Below are positions 37,406-49,313 of a stretch of 64,000 nt of DNA, piece after piece. Source of the DNA: Diphasiastrum complanatum (Eukaryota; Streptophyta; Lycopodiopsida; Lycopodiales; Lycopodiaceae); NCBI GenBank assembly GCA_029204225.1, contig CM055098.1:13169815-13233814 (forward strand), in the 5' to 3' direction. Under the pieces are notes generated by a model. The model was not told where the DNA came from. It did no database searches and worked only from the letters and a program-made list of their open reading frames with translations. Positions within the stretch are counted from its first letter, which is position 1; every line of letters starts with the position of its first letter. The position numbers and the translations under genes were made by a program.

Positions 37406-38715
37406 ATGGTGATGAGAAGGAGATCGAGATCCTTGATATGCTCTGCAATTTTTTATAATGAGAGGGAAGATGATGGCACATGGATTGCTCGTGAATATCA
37501 TAAGGCTTGTTGGGTACTAATGCATCCATCGGCGAGAGGGGCTTTTCGCCAAAAGAAAAAGGCCAAGTATACATATAGATCTTATTGGAAAGGGCGGATT
37601 ATTGATTTCAAAGTTTCTCCAGGAGGACAAACCATTTCAGAGGTGCTTATTCAACATGTTTATATGCATTTAGAACTTAATGTGGAGGCTATAAATCTAC
37701 ATGATTTTCAAAAGTGTAATTGTAAGTATCTTAATTTTTTGGATTGTTTGTCATTTTTAAAACGTAGTCGTATTTATGAATTGGAGCTTATTATGATTTT
37801 GTATTGCAGATCTATATCCTTCAAATATACATGAATGGGAACCTGTGGCGTCTCTTTCTGGTACTATAGATGTCATCCATTCAGAAATTGGCAAATTGCA
37901 ATACAGAGGACAAACGGCAAAAGAACTTGCAGATTCTGGAATATTTTTTTATGATGCTATGTATATTCCAGACACAAATGGAGGAATGGAAAAACTAGAG
38001 TATATACCTATACCTAATTTTCAAGATAACGTGTGGTGGATTGCAGTCAATGACAATATAATAAAATGCTTTCGTTCCAAGCTATATAATGATGTACAAA
38101 AGTCACTCAAAACTAGTACAGGATCAAGAAATGTGCACTTAAGCTGGTTTGTTCCAATGTCATTGTTTGTCAGCTCTTTTTCAAACACGGAAGTGCATAG
38201 AATTCCCACATTGTTTGTTTGCAAAAATCTTTCAGATGACTTTTTATTCAAATTCATGGACAAAGGTTGGGATATAAGATCCACTGCAGATATTTCTTGT
38301 AGAATCAAAATTCATCCATATCATTTAGATACAGTATAGAAAAGCAAATGGTTAGTATGGTGTTTCATCATCAGATATGGAAAGAATACAATGGTACTTG
38401 GGCCCCATTAGATCAAGATCTAGACAACATTGGACACACTGATCATATAGGCATTGATATCATGGCAAATGGGGATTTTCTTACTACTATTGAGGTTGAG
38501 CAAGACTGGACCTTATTCTACATTAGAACGGAACTGACACTTTTACAGCAAGATATCCCCAAATATTTCAACTTTATATTGGATAGAAAATTGGTATGTG
38601 AAATCCATGAATTTGTATATTAATTTATATTCATTATCCTTTTTGTCAATATTCGGATCACTAACTTTAATCTGATGAATGTATGTTTGTGCAGATGCAT
38701 AAAAGACATGAAGAG
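37406..38715 (+). pseudogene. Unrecognised spliced coding region joined to a duplication edge
   Basis: The frame from 37,406 (DDGTWIAREYHKACWVL, KYTYRSYWKGRIIDF) ends in phase 1 at a strong donor (ATT|GTAAGT, intron 37,722-37,809, acceptor TATTGCAG). Splicing joins it in frame to WEPVASLSGTIDVIHSEIG and continues to 38,339 (DNVWWIAVNDNIIKCF, FVPMSLFVSSF). A frame change at about 38,340 leads to WKEYNGTWAPLDQDLDNIG and KYFNFILDRKL. A second intron-like segment (donor GTATGT at 38,594, acceptor TTTGTGCAG at 38,694) then leads to MHKRHEEKQ, which abuts the coiled-coil ORF at 38,716. I do not recognise the protein. Introns argue for a host gene; the 38,340 shift suggests a broken or captured copy. 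Confidence 0.45.
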
Positions 38716-39749
38716 AAACAGAGAATCTCCGAGATGAAGTCTGAAAACACTCTGATCAACCAAAAAATTGTCCAGCTGGATTGAGAGTTAAAGATTGCCA
38801 AACAACATGAAGACAAGACTGAAGCTGAAAAGAAGTTGGCCCAGCAACAAGCTGATCGCTTGGAAGAATACATCAGCTCCCTGCAAAACGCCCTGACAAC
38901 TACACAGGATCAGGTGGATAAGGCCGTGCATGATGCAAAGCAACAAGTGCAGCAGCTGAAGGGTCAATTACAGATGGCCGAACAGGATCGCACACGACTT
39001 CAAGGTGAATTGGATGCGACCACCCTTGAGCATGATGCGTATCTTCAAACGCAAATACCAGATCATCCAGTCACACCGACAGAGATTGCGTATTTGTTCA
39101 AGAAAGTGGAGACATACAAAGTGGCCCTTCAGGGATTTCAAGGCCGCTTTGACAGGTTCAAAGGAGCAGCTTCAACCGAGTTGGCAAAGGCTAAGGGGAC
39201 CATCACCACCTATGAAAAAGCAGCCGCTCAAGTGTTGGAAGCTAGACCACAAATCTCTGTACTGGTCATGCCGCAATTCTCCCCTCTGCGCCACGAAGCT
39301 GTACCAATGGATATAGGGGTAGATTCGAGCATGGACCAGGGGGGAGCTCCAGATATAGCAGAACAACCGCCAACCTTACCGACATTTGAAACAAGTCCAT
39401 CCTCATCAAGGACCACACCTCTATTCAAAAGGCGCATCAATGTCAAGGACCAGATCCAGACCTTCTTAAAGCAACATCCATATGAGTCCTCGCGTGGTGG
39501 ATGGGTTCTGAAGTTTAAGACCTTCGAGATAGAGGCCGGCAAAGAGTTGGACAAAATACCTGCATTGGGAGAGTAGCCGACATGGAGAATCACTATTTTT
39601 GAGAAAACTCCGGAATCAATTAGGAGTAATGTCGCTAGCCCTCGCCAGTTGCGGGTAGATCTCTATTATGTGCCAATGCCGCGAACAAATAAATGGAAAG
39701 ATTTGGGATTGGCTATGGACAAAATCACTATCCATATGCCCAATTCATT
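38716..39749 (+). pseudogene. Coiled-coil ORF of unknown function, copy B (truncated)
   Basis: Matches 9,187-10,208 of copy A. The frame 38,836-39,576 is open for 246 residues across the position where copy A has a TAG: LAQQQADRLEEYISSLQNAL, an uninterrupted coiled coil, then FDRFKGAASTELAKAKG and a proline-rich tail. Upstream, a TGA at about 38,782 splits off the first helix. At 39,749 it jumps straight to copia-1 RNase H sequence, skipping about 770 bp present in copy A. Function unknown. Confidence 0.55.
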
Positions 39750-40300
39750 TCCATCATAGCATAAGATGTGATCTAGGCTTCCTTGAATATACTTTATCAC
39801 TATTTTTAATGCTTTTCAATGAGAGATCCTAGGATTAGACATGTAGTAACTTAACGTGTTAAAAGTGTATGCTAGATCTAGTCTAGAGCATAGCAGGACA
39901 TACATTAAAGATCCTATAAGTGAATGATAAGAGTACTTCACTAAGTTGAGTTGATAATCCACTTCTTGTACTTGACTGAATCCTTTAGCCACCAGCCGTG
40001 CTTTCCATTTTGCAATGGAACCATCAAAATTGATCTTCTTCATGAAGATCCACTTGTTGTCGATAACTATCTTGTGAGTGGGGAAGTCGACTAGTGTCCA
40101 GGTCTGGTTCATCAGATGTTTGAGCCTCAACCTTGGCCTTGAATTTCTTGAAGCATTCAAAGACTTCTAATTTATGCTTAATGAACATGACCGTAGACCA
40201 TCTAGAATAATCCTCTATGAAAGTGATAAAGTAAATTGCATCTCTTAATGATGGAGTTGGCATTGGACCACAAAGATCGCTATGTACAAGACCCAATACA
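39750..40300 (-). pseudogene. Copia-1 pol remnant B: integrase fused to RT
   Basis: Minus-strand integrase (LVHSDLCGPMPTPSLRDAIY, FIEDYSRWSTVMFIKHKLEV, 40,024-40,296) runs into RT N-terminal TWTLVDFPTHKIVIDNKW and then SLIGSLMYVLLCSRLDLAY (39,816-40,160), the same composite join as copy A. RNase H is lost through the 770-bp deletion at 39,749. The shared joins show that the internal deletions predate the segmental duplication. Confidence 0.75.
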
Positions 40301-40388
40301 TGTTTTGTTTTGATGGAATTTGATCTGGAAAATCTGCTTCTACAGTGTTTGCCACAGATGCAAGATTCACAGAAAAATGATTTCCTAT

Positions 40389-40652
40389 CTAATGAAGAGG
40401 GAAATACAATCCATCAACTAAATTATTACTACGCACGTAAGAAAATGATCTTGTATTCATGTGTCCGAATTGACTATGCCACAATATAGCATGATCGTTT
40501 ACATTTTCATTTGAAGTACTAGCTAATGCTACTGAGTCAAACAACATATATAGATTTCTGGCTCTAGTGTAGGTACTCAGAGTAGTATTTTCATTGAAGA
40601 TTGTACATTGTTCAGATGAAAAAATAACATTGTAGTCGTCATCAGGTATCAA
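40389..40652 (-). pseudogene. Copia-1 gag-pre-integrase region B
   Basis: Counterpart of 11,616-11,867, with HAILWHSQFGHMNTRSFSYV. It keeps four residues (ENVN) missing from copy A. Confidence 0.7.
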
Positions 40653-40770
40653 TATCTGCAGAAGAGCTTCTTGCGCGATTCACTATTCTCATCTTGAGTA
40701 TGAGACTTCTACTACTACTACTGCACTTGATTCTTACTCTTGGAATAGTCTTTCTTCTTGGTGTATAGGG

Positions 40771-41393
40771 CTAGGGAATTGTCTTTGATGGACAGCTCGC
40801 TGTCTTTCTCCTCATTTCGTCTTGAAGAAGATGACCGATCACCTTTTGAAGTGTCAGGTCAGGCTGTGTGGAGATCATAACGACAAAGTGCTCATAGGAC
40901 TTTGGTAAAGAAGAAAGCAAGGTCATAACAATATCATCATCTTGAATAGCACATCCTACAGCTAATAATTGATCTAATAAAGACTTGAAGCTATTGATGT
41001 GAGAAGTGACGGTTGTAGAATCAAACAGTCTAAGTGTACAAAACTTCCTTCTAAGGTGCAACCATGTGGTTACATCTTGAGTCTCATACATATTTGATAA
41101 CAAATCCAGTGCTTAGAGGATTTGCACGTGGTAACATGAGATATTTGGGAGTCGGCCAGATTCAGTGTGATCGATGCTAGGGCCTTCTAATCCTTGATCT
41201 TCCATGCCTTAGCAAATCGATGATCAACGTCTTTTGGTTTTGGGTCAAACCCGTCTATAACATCCCAAAGGTCTCTATCTATCAGCATCATCTAGACTTT
41301 TAGCTTCCAGATGTATAAGTTAGATCCGTTGGACTTGTCAATGATTATAACTTCATTGGATGAAGAAGATGAAGAGTTACCGGTAAGAGACAT
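40771..41393 (-). pseudogene. Copia-1 gag B
   Basis: Counterpart of 11,986-12,608: start ATG at 41,391-41,393, frame 40,771-41,103 with TTWLHLRRKFCTLRLF and MTLLSSLPKSYEHFV. Stops in the N-terminal part as in copy A. Confidence 0.7.
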
Positions 41394-41452
41394 GCTGACA
41401 ATGATTCAAATAGATAATCTCTTGGTTTATTGAGTTGACGCTCTAATACCAC

Positions 41453-42446
41453 TATTGAAAATGGATGAGAGGCCGCGAACGGAGGAAGAGAGAAGAGAAT
41501 AGTTTGCGGAACAACTGTCTTGTTATTATGGGCTGCAACAGGCAATCACAGTCTAAAAATATTGTAGTTGCATAAACAGATTCACCGCTCAAGCGTTCTC
41601 ACCTACAAGATTGTGAAATAATTCATACTTAAAACGAAAATGAGTACACTCCACCGAAGAGACTAGATTAGGTGTGGAATTACTATAAATTGATTTCGGT
41701 AAGAAGTTGAGTTTAGAATTTTAGAATGATAATGCAGTCTGACAATACTGGTTTCTCAAACGTCGTAAATAGTTGTCATCTGATAGACATCCGTGTTTTG
41801 ATCAAAGTGAGTGAACGAGTGTGAACGAGTAGTAAATCAACAATGTAAAAGTGTAATCAGATCACAACACTAATATATCTACGTTAGACACAGATGAAGG
41901 AATGTGTTGCTGGTATATTACACAAATCTTGAACAACACTGAAATGTTACAGCTAGAATGCAAGCGTAATTAGGATGCTGAATATCTTTCACTAAGTGAA
42001 TTAGTTTGCATCACGAAGCATCGAGGATTGATGCGAGTTGTAGCTGTATTTATACAGATCATCCTTGTATTTACAAAAAATGCTTAACTAATCTATACTT
42101 ACAAGACTAGTTTAAATTAATTATGTACTTGGTCGTGTACTTTACAATACAACAATATTTGAATAAGAGTACATGAGTAAAGCGATGTGAGACCGCTGAC
42201 GTGGACGAGTTTGTCACATACTTCACATTTTTTAACAAATATTTAGAAAGTAGCTGGAGACTTTTGTCGTCGAAATAGACAACTTTCACCTTTTTTGCAT
42301 TTAGGAAAAAAGTGAAGGAGTTGAACCTGATGCCAAAATAGTCACATTTAACAATTTTTTGTATTTCGAAAGAATGCAAACTGTGCGACAATCAGTTCAT
42401 TTTGTAGATCGTTGGAAGACAATGTATTTCTACAGACTGTTTGGAA
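41453..42446 (-). repeat. Copia-1 5' LTR region B
   Basis: Counterpart of 12,668-13,671 beside the primer site (about 41,440-41,451). The edge reads TATTGAAAAT here, against TGTTGGAAAT in copy A, so the TG terminus has mutated. Confidence 0.5.
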
Positions 42447-43549
42447 TTGAACTAATCTATGATAACGACATTCGGAATCACTATTTCATTTAAACTAACA
42501 ACTGTCTCAATTAATTTTGGATTTTTAATTTGGACTATTTTCTACACACCAAAAGAGCCAGATATGAAAAACAATAAAAAATTACTAAATTTTGTTGAAG
42601 TGGATTTTTCTTGAGTTCGAATTTAATTTTAATACAACTATAAGCCAAACAAGACAAATTTGATCAACGAGTCACAATTTAGTTTCTAAAATTTATCGAT
42701 GATTTTTTCCAATTATAGCTACGAGCACCTAATATAACTGTAAATTCAAAATAAATTTGGTTCTTGAGTATCATATACATAGAACTTTAAATAAATTATT
42801 CAGATGCATTCCGATTGTTAGATTAAGGGGGTTGTGGTGGATGTTTTTTGGGAAATAAGATATAATCATGTCTAAAATTATTAGTGTCGATTCGAATAAC
42901 ATAGACAATCCTTCATATGTTTAAAATTTTATACATTGCATTTAAAAGAAACATAAACATCACTGAATCATGTACTACTTTCAAGCTGTATTATAAGAAA
43001 CTCTCATAAGAATATAATCACAATGTGTCATTTGCCACTAAAAGTGGTTCATCTTTATAAATAATGCTCTTGGGCCAAGCCCTACATTAGTCAAGAGACT
43101 ATTACAAAAGATGCACAACTTTGGTGCAATTCTAGACCTGAGTGTAGAAGTTTAATCTTTTAGACTAGTAAACTATTTTAATATTTTAAAGGTTGAGAAT
43201 TACAAACTATTTCCAACAATTAGAATTTCTAAAAGCCTTTAAACTTTCTACATCATGATTTCTCATGGTCTTACAATACACATGCCATGGAATAGAATTT
43301 ACTTATAGGGTGACATGCCCACACCCTAGCATACAAAAAAGTCGACTTTCTAAAAATTGCCAAGCTAGATTTACAACTAATTTTACAAAAGGAATTATAT
43401 TAACACGTCTTTTGAAGCCAAATTTGGACTCAATGTTGCAAATTCAGAATGAAACTAGGGAATCATTTAACACTTACTAATACATTACAAGTCCTATAAT
43501 TATGGGCACAAAGATTGTAACCAGAATTCTACAACTACAATCGTGAACT
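42447..43549. other. Non-coding AT-rich DNA shared by both duplication copies
   Basis: Counterpart of 13,672-14,773. No gene seen. Confidence 0.4.
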
Positions 43550-44502
43550 CTACTCGTCAATATCAGCTGCACATTCATCGGATAATTTGGACAAATATTC
43601 TTTGATGTGTGCCACTGATGATTCTGGAATAGATATTGATTTTTCCACGGTATAGCCGTGTGCTTTAATTGTTTTTTTCGCCTTTGATTTCCATGCATGA
43701 ACAACAATATTTACATCCATATATTGTGGTCCGTCGTTGTTCGGAATCCATTCTTTCTCTAAGCAATTTTTGTACAGTTTTGAGTTGTCACTTTGTCTCT
43801 GGTTTCTACACCGTTGATTGGATTTTGGTTTGTACCATATTGCTTTAAACTCTATGGCCAAACCTCTTGAGTTTTTCTTCACTTCGACAACTTTTGCCAC
43901 TCAAATAGGTATGGAACTCTCCACAACATCTTCATCTGGAGGCCACATTGCAATAAACTTGTCCAACACAACTTTTCTACATGGGATGAATTCGACCAGA
44001 GGTGAATCAACTTTTCGTCTACAAAACCTCCGAGGTAATACCTCTACATCTATTTCAACCTCATTGATCGAAGTTGATACATATGAATCGAAAGTGGTTA
44101 GCAAGGATTGCGGCCAAAAAGCCTCTTGGATATACATTGATCCTGACAACATCTTTTGTTTGGAAAGATATTTGACAAGTTTTGTAGTTTCAACCACACA
44201 TGCATCATTGCGATCCTTGTATTATGAAAACTTCTGGCTTATGAACCACAAATAATCACTAAAGGACATTATTCCTTTCATTTCATCTGGATCCAGATCC
44301 TTCGTGGATGCTAGAAAGATGGATTCATCTTTTGAAGGTACACACTGCAATAGTTTGAAAGGTTCACTCCATGCGTTGTCTCCATCATTAGAATAGTATT
44401 TCCATTGCATAGTTGGCTCACCATTCATCATTTGAAAACAAAAATAGTGAGGATTGGTGTGTCCTTCTAAGCCGTCATATCCTTGAGGAATACAAGGATT
44501 TG
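43550..44502 (-). pseudogene. DUF7869-type gene, C-terminal part, copy B
   Basis: Counterpart of 14,774-15,726. From 44,502 down it reads NPCIPQGYDGLEGHTNPHYF, AWSEPFKLLQCVPSKDE, LDPDEMKGIMSFSDYLWFIS, then VKYLSKQKMLSGSM, VEFIPCRKVVLDKF and, after a stop at about 43,900, AKVVEVKKNSRGLA to ADIDE. The coding sequence starts exactly where the copia-2 LTR ends, so the gene is interrupted by that element. The matching upstream part ends DWKKFIDLKK near 57,421 in the inverted segment. Confidence 0.6.
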
Positions 44503-45228
44503 AAGAGAATATAATGGTGATATGCTCTGATACCACTGATGAGAATCAAGAAGAAATCGCGAAACTGTTGTGAAACTGTCGTGACCGTGAATCAACCACG
44601 ACTCAATGTGATTCAGAGGGAGTTCAGATGCGGTTGCTGGACATTGCCAGCTGAATCAATCCTACAGTATTCCAGAATGTAGTCAGGCACTACTGATCTA
44701 CGTTTATAAATAAATGTAGTATTTAACTAATACAACCAATGTGCGGAATTGAAATGAATGGGAGAATCAAACATACGAACAACAACTGATACATTTGCAT
44801 TCAAGATCATACATCATAAATTGACATGTGCGCAATGGCTACAAGGTCATCTATTAATTTTTTTTAGATTCTTCAAGCACTGCATGCAGATCCACGCAGT
44901 GCGTTGGCATGGGAGAAACATGGTTCTCTCACGAGTAATCGTCTCGCTTTACTAGAGGACAATTGGATCTACAGATACTAGACAGAATTGTCTTCACACA
45001 CATGCGGACATGTATTCTGTAATTTCGTCTTGATTGCTTACTGGCATCAGACTACTTCATGCTTCTGTGTATTCTATCAAGAATCATCCAGTAAGTATAT
45101 AGTCGCTCTATGTAACCTTAAGATTAGAGTGATTACATCTACGACTAATCAAGAAATTACAACAGTGGTAGATTAGCCACAACCTAAAGTGTATCTGTTG
45201 ACGTCATCCCATTAGGTCAGATATCTGT
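44503..45228 (-). repeat. Copia-2 3' LTR, copy B
   Basis: About 726 bp, matching 15,727-16,452 and 55,094-55,642. The inner edge is near 45,228, before ACCTCTGAGTAC, which on the minus strand gives a short purine-rich stretch. A primer-site-like GCTCTGATACCA lies inside at 44,524-44,535. The other side abuts the DUF7869 gene. Confidence 0.7.
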
Positions 45229-45414
45229 ACCTCTGAGTACTTGCATAACCTTTGTTGGTACTCTTTGGAGCGTGAAGAGTAGGAGAAGGTTCCACAATGT
45301 TGGTTTCATTTCGTTGGTTTCGTTTTCGTCGTCTGTCTTTTTTGTATTGGACCACAAAAGATTCTCGTTTGTGAATCTTTCGTGTTCGTCTCCTTTGACT
45401 TTCGTGTTCGCGAA

Positions 45415-45780
45415 TCATTCGTCTTTGTGTTTCATGTCAGGCGGAGGGTTGAAAGCTAGCAAGGCTTTGTGAACAGAAACGTTTTGTTTATTCAGTTGCC
45501 TCTCAAAGCATGATAGCTTTACGATCCCGAGACTGCTCCTCTGTCTCTCAAAGAGTCCTTTGTGCAAGGCTTTGGTGAAGATGTCAGCAACCATGTCTTT
45601 CATTCCGATGAAGGTGGTCTGCAGCATCTTCTTTTCAAGTAGATCCCTGATCATGTGGTACTTGATTGCAATGTGCTTCGTTCTGGAATGGAACACAAGA
45701 TCCTTCGTTAGATGTATTGCAGAGGTGTTGTCCATCTGCAAGACTAGAGGCTCGTTCCTTGTTTTGTCCAATTCGTCCAT
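45415..45780 (-). pseudogene. Copia-2 RNase H C-terminus and 3' tail, copy B
   Basis: Minus-strand frame with LQMDNTSAIHLTKDLVFHSR, TKHIAIKYHMIRDLLEKK and MVADIFTKALHKGLF, the standard end of copia pol. It continues KLSCFERQLNKQNVSVHKAL into a tail that also appears, plus strand, at 57,422 onward. Copy A has lost this part. A stop separates it from the RT frame at 45,810. Confidence 0.8.
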
Positions 45781-45809
45781 GAACTGCCTTAGCTAGATTA
45801 TCTCATTGG

Positions 45810-47012
45810 CTATCTTTGCTGCTGCAACATATTCTGCTTCGCAAGATGACTGGGCCACGATGGTCTACTTCTTGCTAGCCCAAAGAATTGCTGCTCCTGA
45901 TGCGATGGTGCATCCTCCTGAGATGCTTTACAGTCATCCTTGAGAGATGCCCAGCTAGCATCGTTGTAGGAAAGCATCCTGAAACCTGCATCACGACAAT
46001 AGCACAAGACATAATTTCTCATTAATTGAAGATATTGCAAAATTTGTTTTGCAATCTTCCAATGTGTCGAGCCTGGATTCGTGCAGAATTGGCTCATCCT
46101 GAATACTGCATGAGCAATATCAGGACGTGTGTTGTCTGCAAGGTACATCAGTGATCCTATCAGCTTCTTGTAAGGTGTGAGCAGCATTTGTTCTTTCTCT
46201 TCCTCGGTCTTTGGACAGTCATCGTTTGTCAGCACCATTCCTGCGAGCATTGGAGTGTTTTCTCCTTTGCAGTTCAGCATTCCAAAGTTCTCTAGGATCT
46301 TCTGGGTGTATCTGGACTGGTGAAGGTATAACTTACCTCCCTCATAGTCCCTTTCAGTTTGTAAACCTAGGTAACACCTGGCTTCTCCCAGATCCATGAT
46401 CTCGAAACGTTTTGAGATGTTTGTCTTCACTTCAGCAATGAGCTGCTCACTCCTGCAAAGTATCAGAGTGTCGTCCACGTACACAACCACAATGATAATC
46501 TGTCCATCTGTAACTTTGACATAAACATTAGAATCAGCTAACAAAGGCTTGAATCCTAATGATTTTTGGGCTTGATCTTTCTTCTTGTACCATTGTCGGG
46601 CTGATTGTTTTAGACCATAGATACTTCTATGCATTCTACATGCATAGTCAGGAAGTGAATTTGAGATGAATCCTGGGGGTTGATCCATGTAGACCTCTTC
46701 ATCTAACTCGCCATGCAAGAAGGCTGTCTTCTCGTCCACAATGTGGATCCTGAGGTCATAAGTAGATGCATATGCAAATAACAATCGTAGGGACGAATGT
46801 TTGACGACATGAGAGAAGGTTTCAGAGTAATCAATACTGTACCTCTGAGAGAGTCCCTTTGCTACCAGTCTTGCCTTGTATTTCGTCATATTTTCATCTA
46901 GTCCGTATTTGAGTTTGAAAACCCATTTGCATTTGATAGTCTTCCGCTTATGTGGTAATGGCTCCAACGTCCATACCTGGTTCTTTCTTAGGGACCCCAT
47001 CTCTTCGTTCAT
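45810..47012 (-). CDS. Copia-2 reverse transcriptase/RNase H, copy B
   Basis: 400-residue minus-strand frame, close to copy A but with an extended start MNEEMGSLRKNQVWTLEPL. RT motifs: KARLVAKGLSQRYSIDYSET, HIVDEKTAFLHGELDEEVYM, YGLKQSARQWY and YVDD at residues 178-181. The C-terminal RNase H start is frameshifted near 45,930 (copy A keeps YKSVSGGCTIASGAA; here CKASQEDAPSHQ), so RNase H is broken although the RT is open. Integrase lies upstream, the RNase H tail downstream. Confidence 0.85.
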   Translation of the reverse strand: MNEEMGSLRKNQVWTLEPLPHKRKTIKCKWVFKLKYGLDENMTKYKARLVAKGLSQRYSIDYSETFSHVVKHSSLRLLFAYASTYDLRIHIVDEKTAFLHGELDEEVYMDQPPGFISNSLPDYACRMHRSIYGLKQSARQWYKKKDQAQKSLGFKPLLADSNVYVKVTDGQIIIVVVYVDDTLILCRSEQLIAEVKTNISKRFEIMDLGEARCYLGLQTERDYEGGKLYLHQSRYTQKILENFGMLNCKGENTPMLAGMVLTNDDCPKTEEEKEQMLLTPYKKLIGSLMYLADNTRPDIAHAVFRMSQFCTNPGSTHWKIAKQILQYLQLMRNYVLCYCRDAGFRMLSYNDASWASLKDDCKASQEDAPSHQEQQFFGLARSRPSWPSHLAKQNMLQQQR

Positions 47013-48350
47013 GGCCTGATTTATCTGTCCTTTTCTGGACTTTCAATCGCTTCCTCGAAAGTTTGTGGTTCACCACTGAATTCGCAGAACTCTTTTGATG
47101 TGGAAGCTGAGCTGCTTGACACATATCTTGCTGGCACTCTTCGTGGTCTTGTCGACCTTCTAGGAGATCCTCGTGGGACAACAATGCCTTTGACCTTGTC
47201 TGCTCTACTCGGTTCGGAACTATCTTGGTTTACGAGAACTGTAGCAGTAGGCTGTCTCTTGAATCTTTCTTCTTCAGATTTGTCGCTCAAATGAGAGACG
47301 ACTCAAAAATCTTCATTTTTGTGTTTGTCCTCTGCTCCCTCTGTCATTTGTGGCAGGTCATAGTACTCTCTCTCCAGAACTTCATAGCTGACGGGATCAT
47401 CGTTGGCCATTGTCATGCTCTCATCAAATCTGACATCTCTCACTGTTTTCAAAGTGTTCGTGTCTGGCATGTAGTTTCTGTAGTATGACGAATTGTTGTC
47501 ATAACCTACCAGAAATCCCTGCTCGGCTTTCTCATCAAGCTTCTTTCGAAGCTTATCAGGAATATGTGCATAAGCTACACAACCAAAGATTCTGACGTGA
47601 GATAGATTGGGCTTTCTACCTCACCATAGCTCATGTGGTGTCGTGTGAGGAACACCAGACTTGCCTGTTCGATTCGTATGCGGTTGTAGCTACTGCTTCA
47701 GCCCACAGTACCCTTGGAACTTTCGAGTAGGCCATCATGCATCTGGCTGCTTTCATCAGGGTTCTGTTCTTCCTTTCTGCAACACCATCGTGTTGTGGCG
47801 TGTAGGTTGCAGCTCTTCTATGAATGATGCCACGATCATTGCAGAAGTCAGTGAAGCGATTCGAGATGTATTCGCCACCTCAATCTGTCTTGATCTGCTT
47901 AACCTTGTTGCCTGTACATCTTTAAGCCCAATTCACATATTCTGTGAATTTATTGAGTGCTTCAGATTTATTCTGAATAAAATACACTCTGACAAATTTA
48001 CTATAATAATCAAGAAAGGTTATATAATACTTTGGACCTCCTACTGAGATCACATTGAATGGTCCGCAGATGTCAGAATGCACTAATTATAGAATCTTAG
48101 TCGTTCTGTAGGAGTCTTTGATGAATGGAGTGCGTGACATCTGACCCCTGTTATCGCTCCATGATGGCTTGTTTGGTAAAGTGCCGTTGAGTTCATGTGG
48201 CAGAGTCTTATGTGCCACAGAGTGTCTGGCTGGTCATCATGAGTCTGATGATGCACCTAGTCTGCATGTAGGCGTACCTTCAGATGATATAGGTTACCTT
48301 TCCTTCTATCTTGAGCAATCAATGTACTAGTACTGGCATCAATCATGTTG
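47013..48350 (-). pseudogene. Copia-2 integrase and linker, copy B
   Basis: Recognisable minus-strand pieces: LWHRRLCHMNS (about 48,200), IFGCVAYAHIPDKLRKKLDE and KAEQGFLVGYDNNSSYY (about 47,470-47,620), and the basic linker PRGSPRRSTRPRRVPARY (47,021-47,290). The zinc-region end and about 58 bp near 48,140, present in copy A (CDACLKGKM), are deleted. Multiple shifts. The N-terminal end at 48,350 is the insertion point of the non-autonomous element. Confidence 0.75.
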
Positions 48351-48355
48351 CATGC

Positions 48356-49188
48356 TGTGCAAAAAGTACAAAATGGACCAAGAGTGGCTCCTAATCTTAT
48401 TCTCAAGAGGGATTGGTTGTCAGATTACTTGATCTATCAATCTACATAAGATTAAGATCAATCTAGATCAATTCTAGACACAAAATCCTAACAAGAACAA
48501 TCATTAATTGAAGGTAAGTTTACTTTCTGGTTTCACATGTATGAAACACTGTCTGAGTACGGACTCCAACCTGAAAATCAAGTATACATTGATAGAACCT
48601 CAAAACAATCAAAACAAATGTAGACAAATGGAGAGAATAACTCAAAATTGCTTCCAAAACCAAGATTGGTGTCTCACATTGATTATGGCCAAATGTGGCT
48701 CTATATATACAATAAGTGAGAGCTCATGGTACTGATCATCCCTCTGATCCCACATGTGTGAAGGTGCTTTGTCATATGATGATTCATCATGCAAAACTGA
48801 CACTTGGACAAAACCTTCTATTTTGAGCACTTTTGGTCCATTTTCCTTCTATATGGAGATCTACTTGGAAATCTTCTAGAAGTCAAAATTCGCCTACTTC
48901 AGCTTATTCCACACATGTGAGCTGCCCTCTACACATGGGATGTGACACCTAACCAAAGGATGTGGCTCATGCAATCAATAGATTGATGCCATGTGTCATA
49001 TGTCTAGAAAACTAGTTTTTGGCTTTTTTAGCCACTAGAACTTGAATTAAATCATATGTACAACCTATATGATTATGGTACATGACAAGTACACTATTTC
49101 ACATGTGGGAACAGGCTCCACACATGTGTAATCATCCTACATACAAAATTTTTTGGCCTCTACCAAGCTTATTTTTGCATTTTTCACA
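48356..49188 (-). repeat. Element 1 left LTR
   Basis: 833 bp. Contains several CACACGTG/CACATGTG words (for example TCACATGTATGAAACAC, CCCACATGTGTGAAGG, CCACACATGTGTAATC). Compare 19,046-19,860, 52,853-53,672 and 60,367-60,808. Confidence 0.85.
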
Positions 49189-49313
49189 CTACTACTCAAA
49201 AATCTAGCTTGATGGAAAACATGATGATCTTGAACTTGACTCCATAGGCTGAATTGGTCTTGCTAGTTCAAAAGGTGTGAAGATCAGCCAATGAGCTTGA
49301 TGTGGATCTGAAA

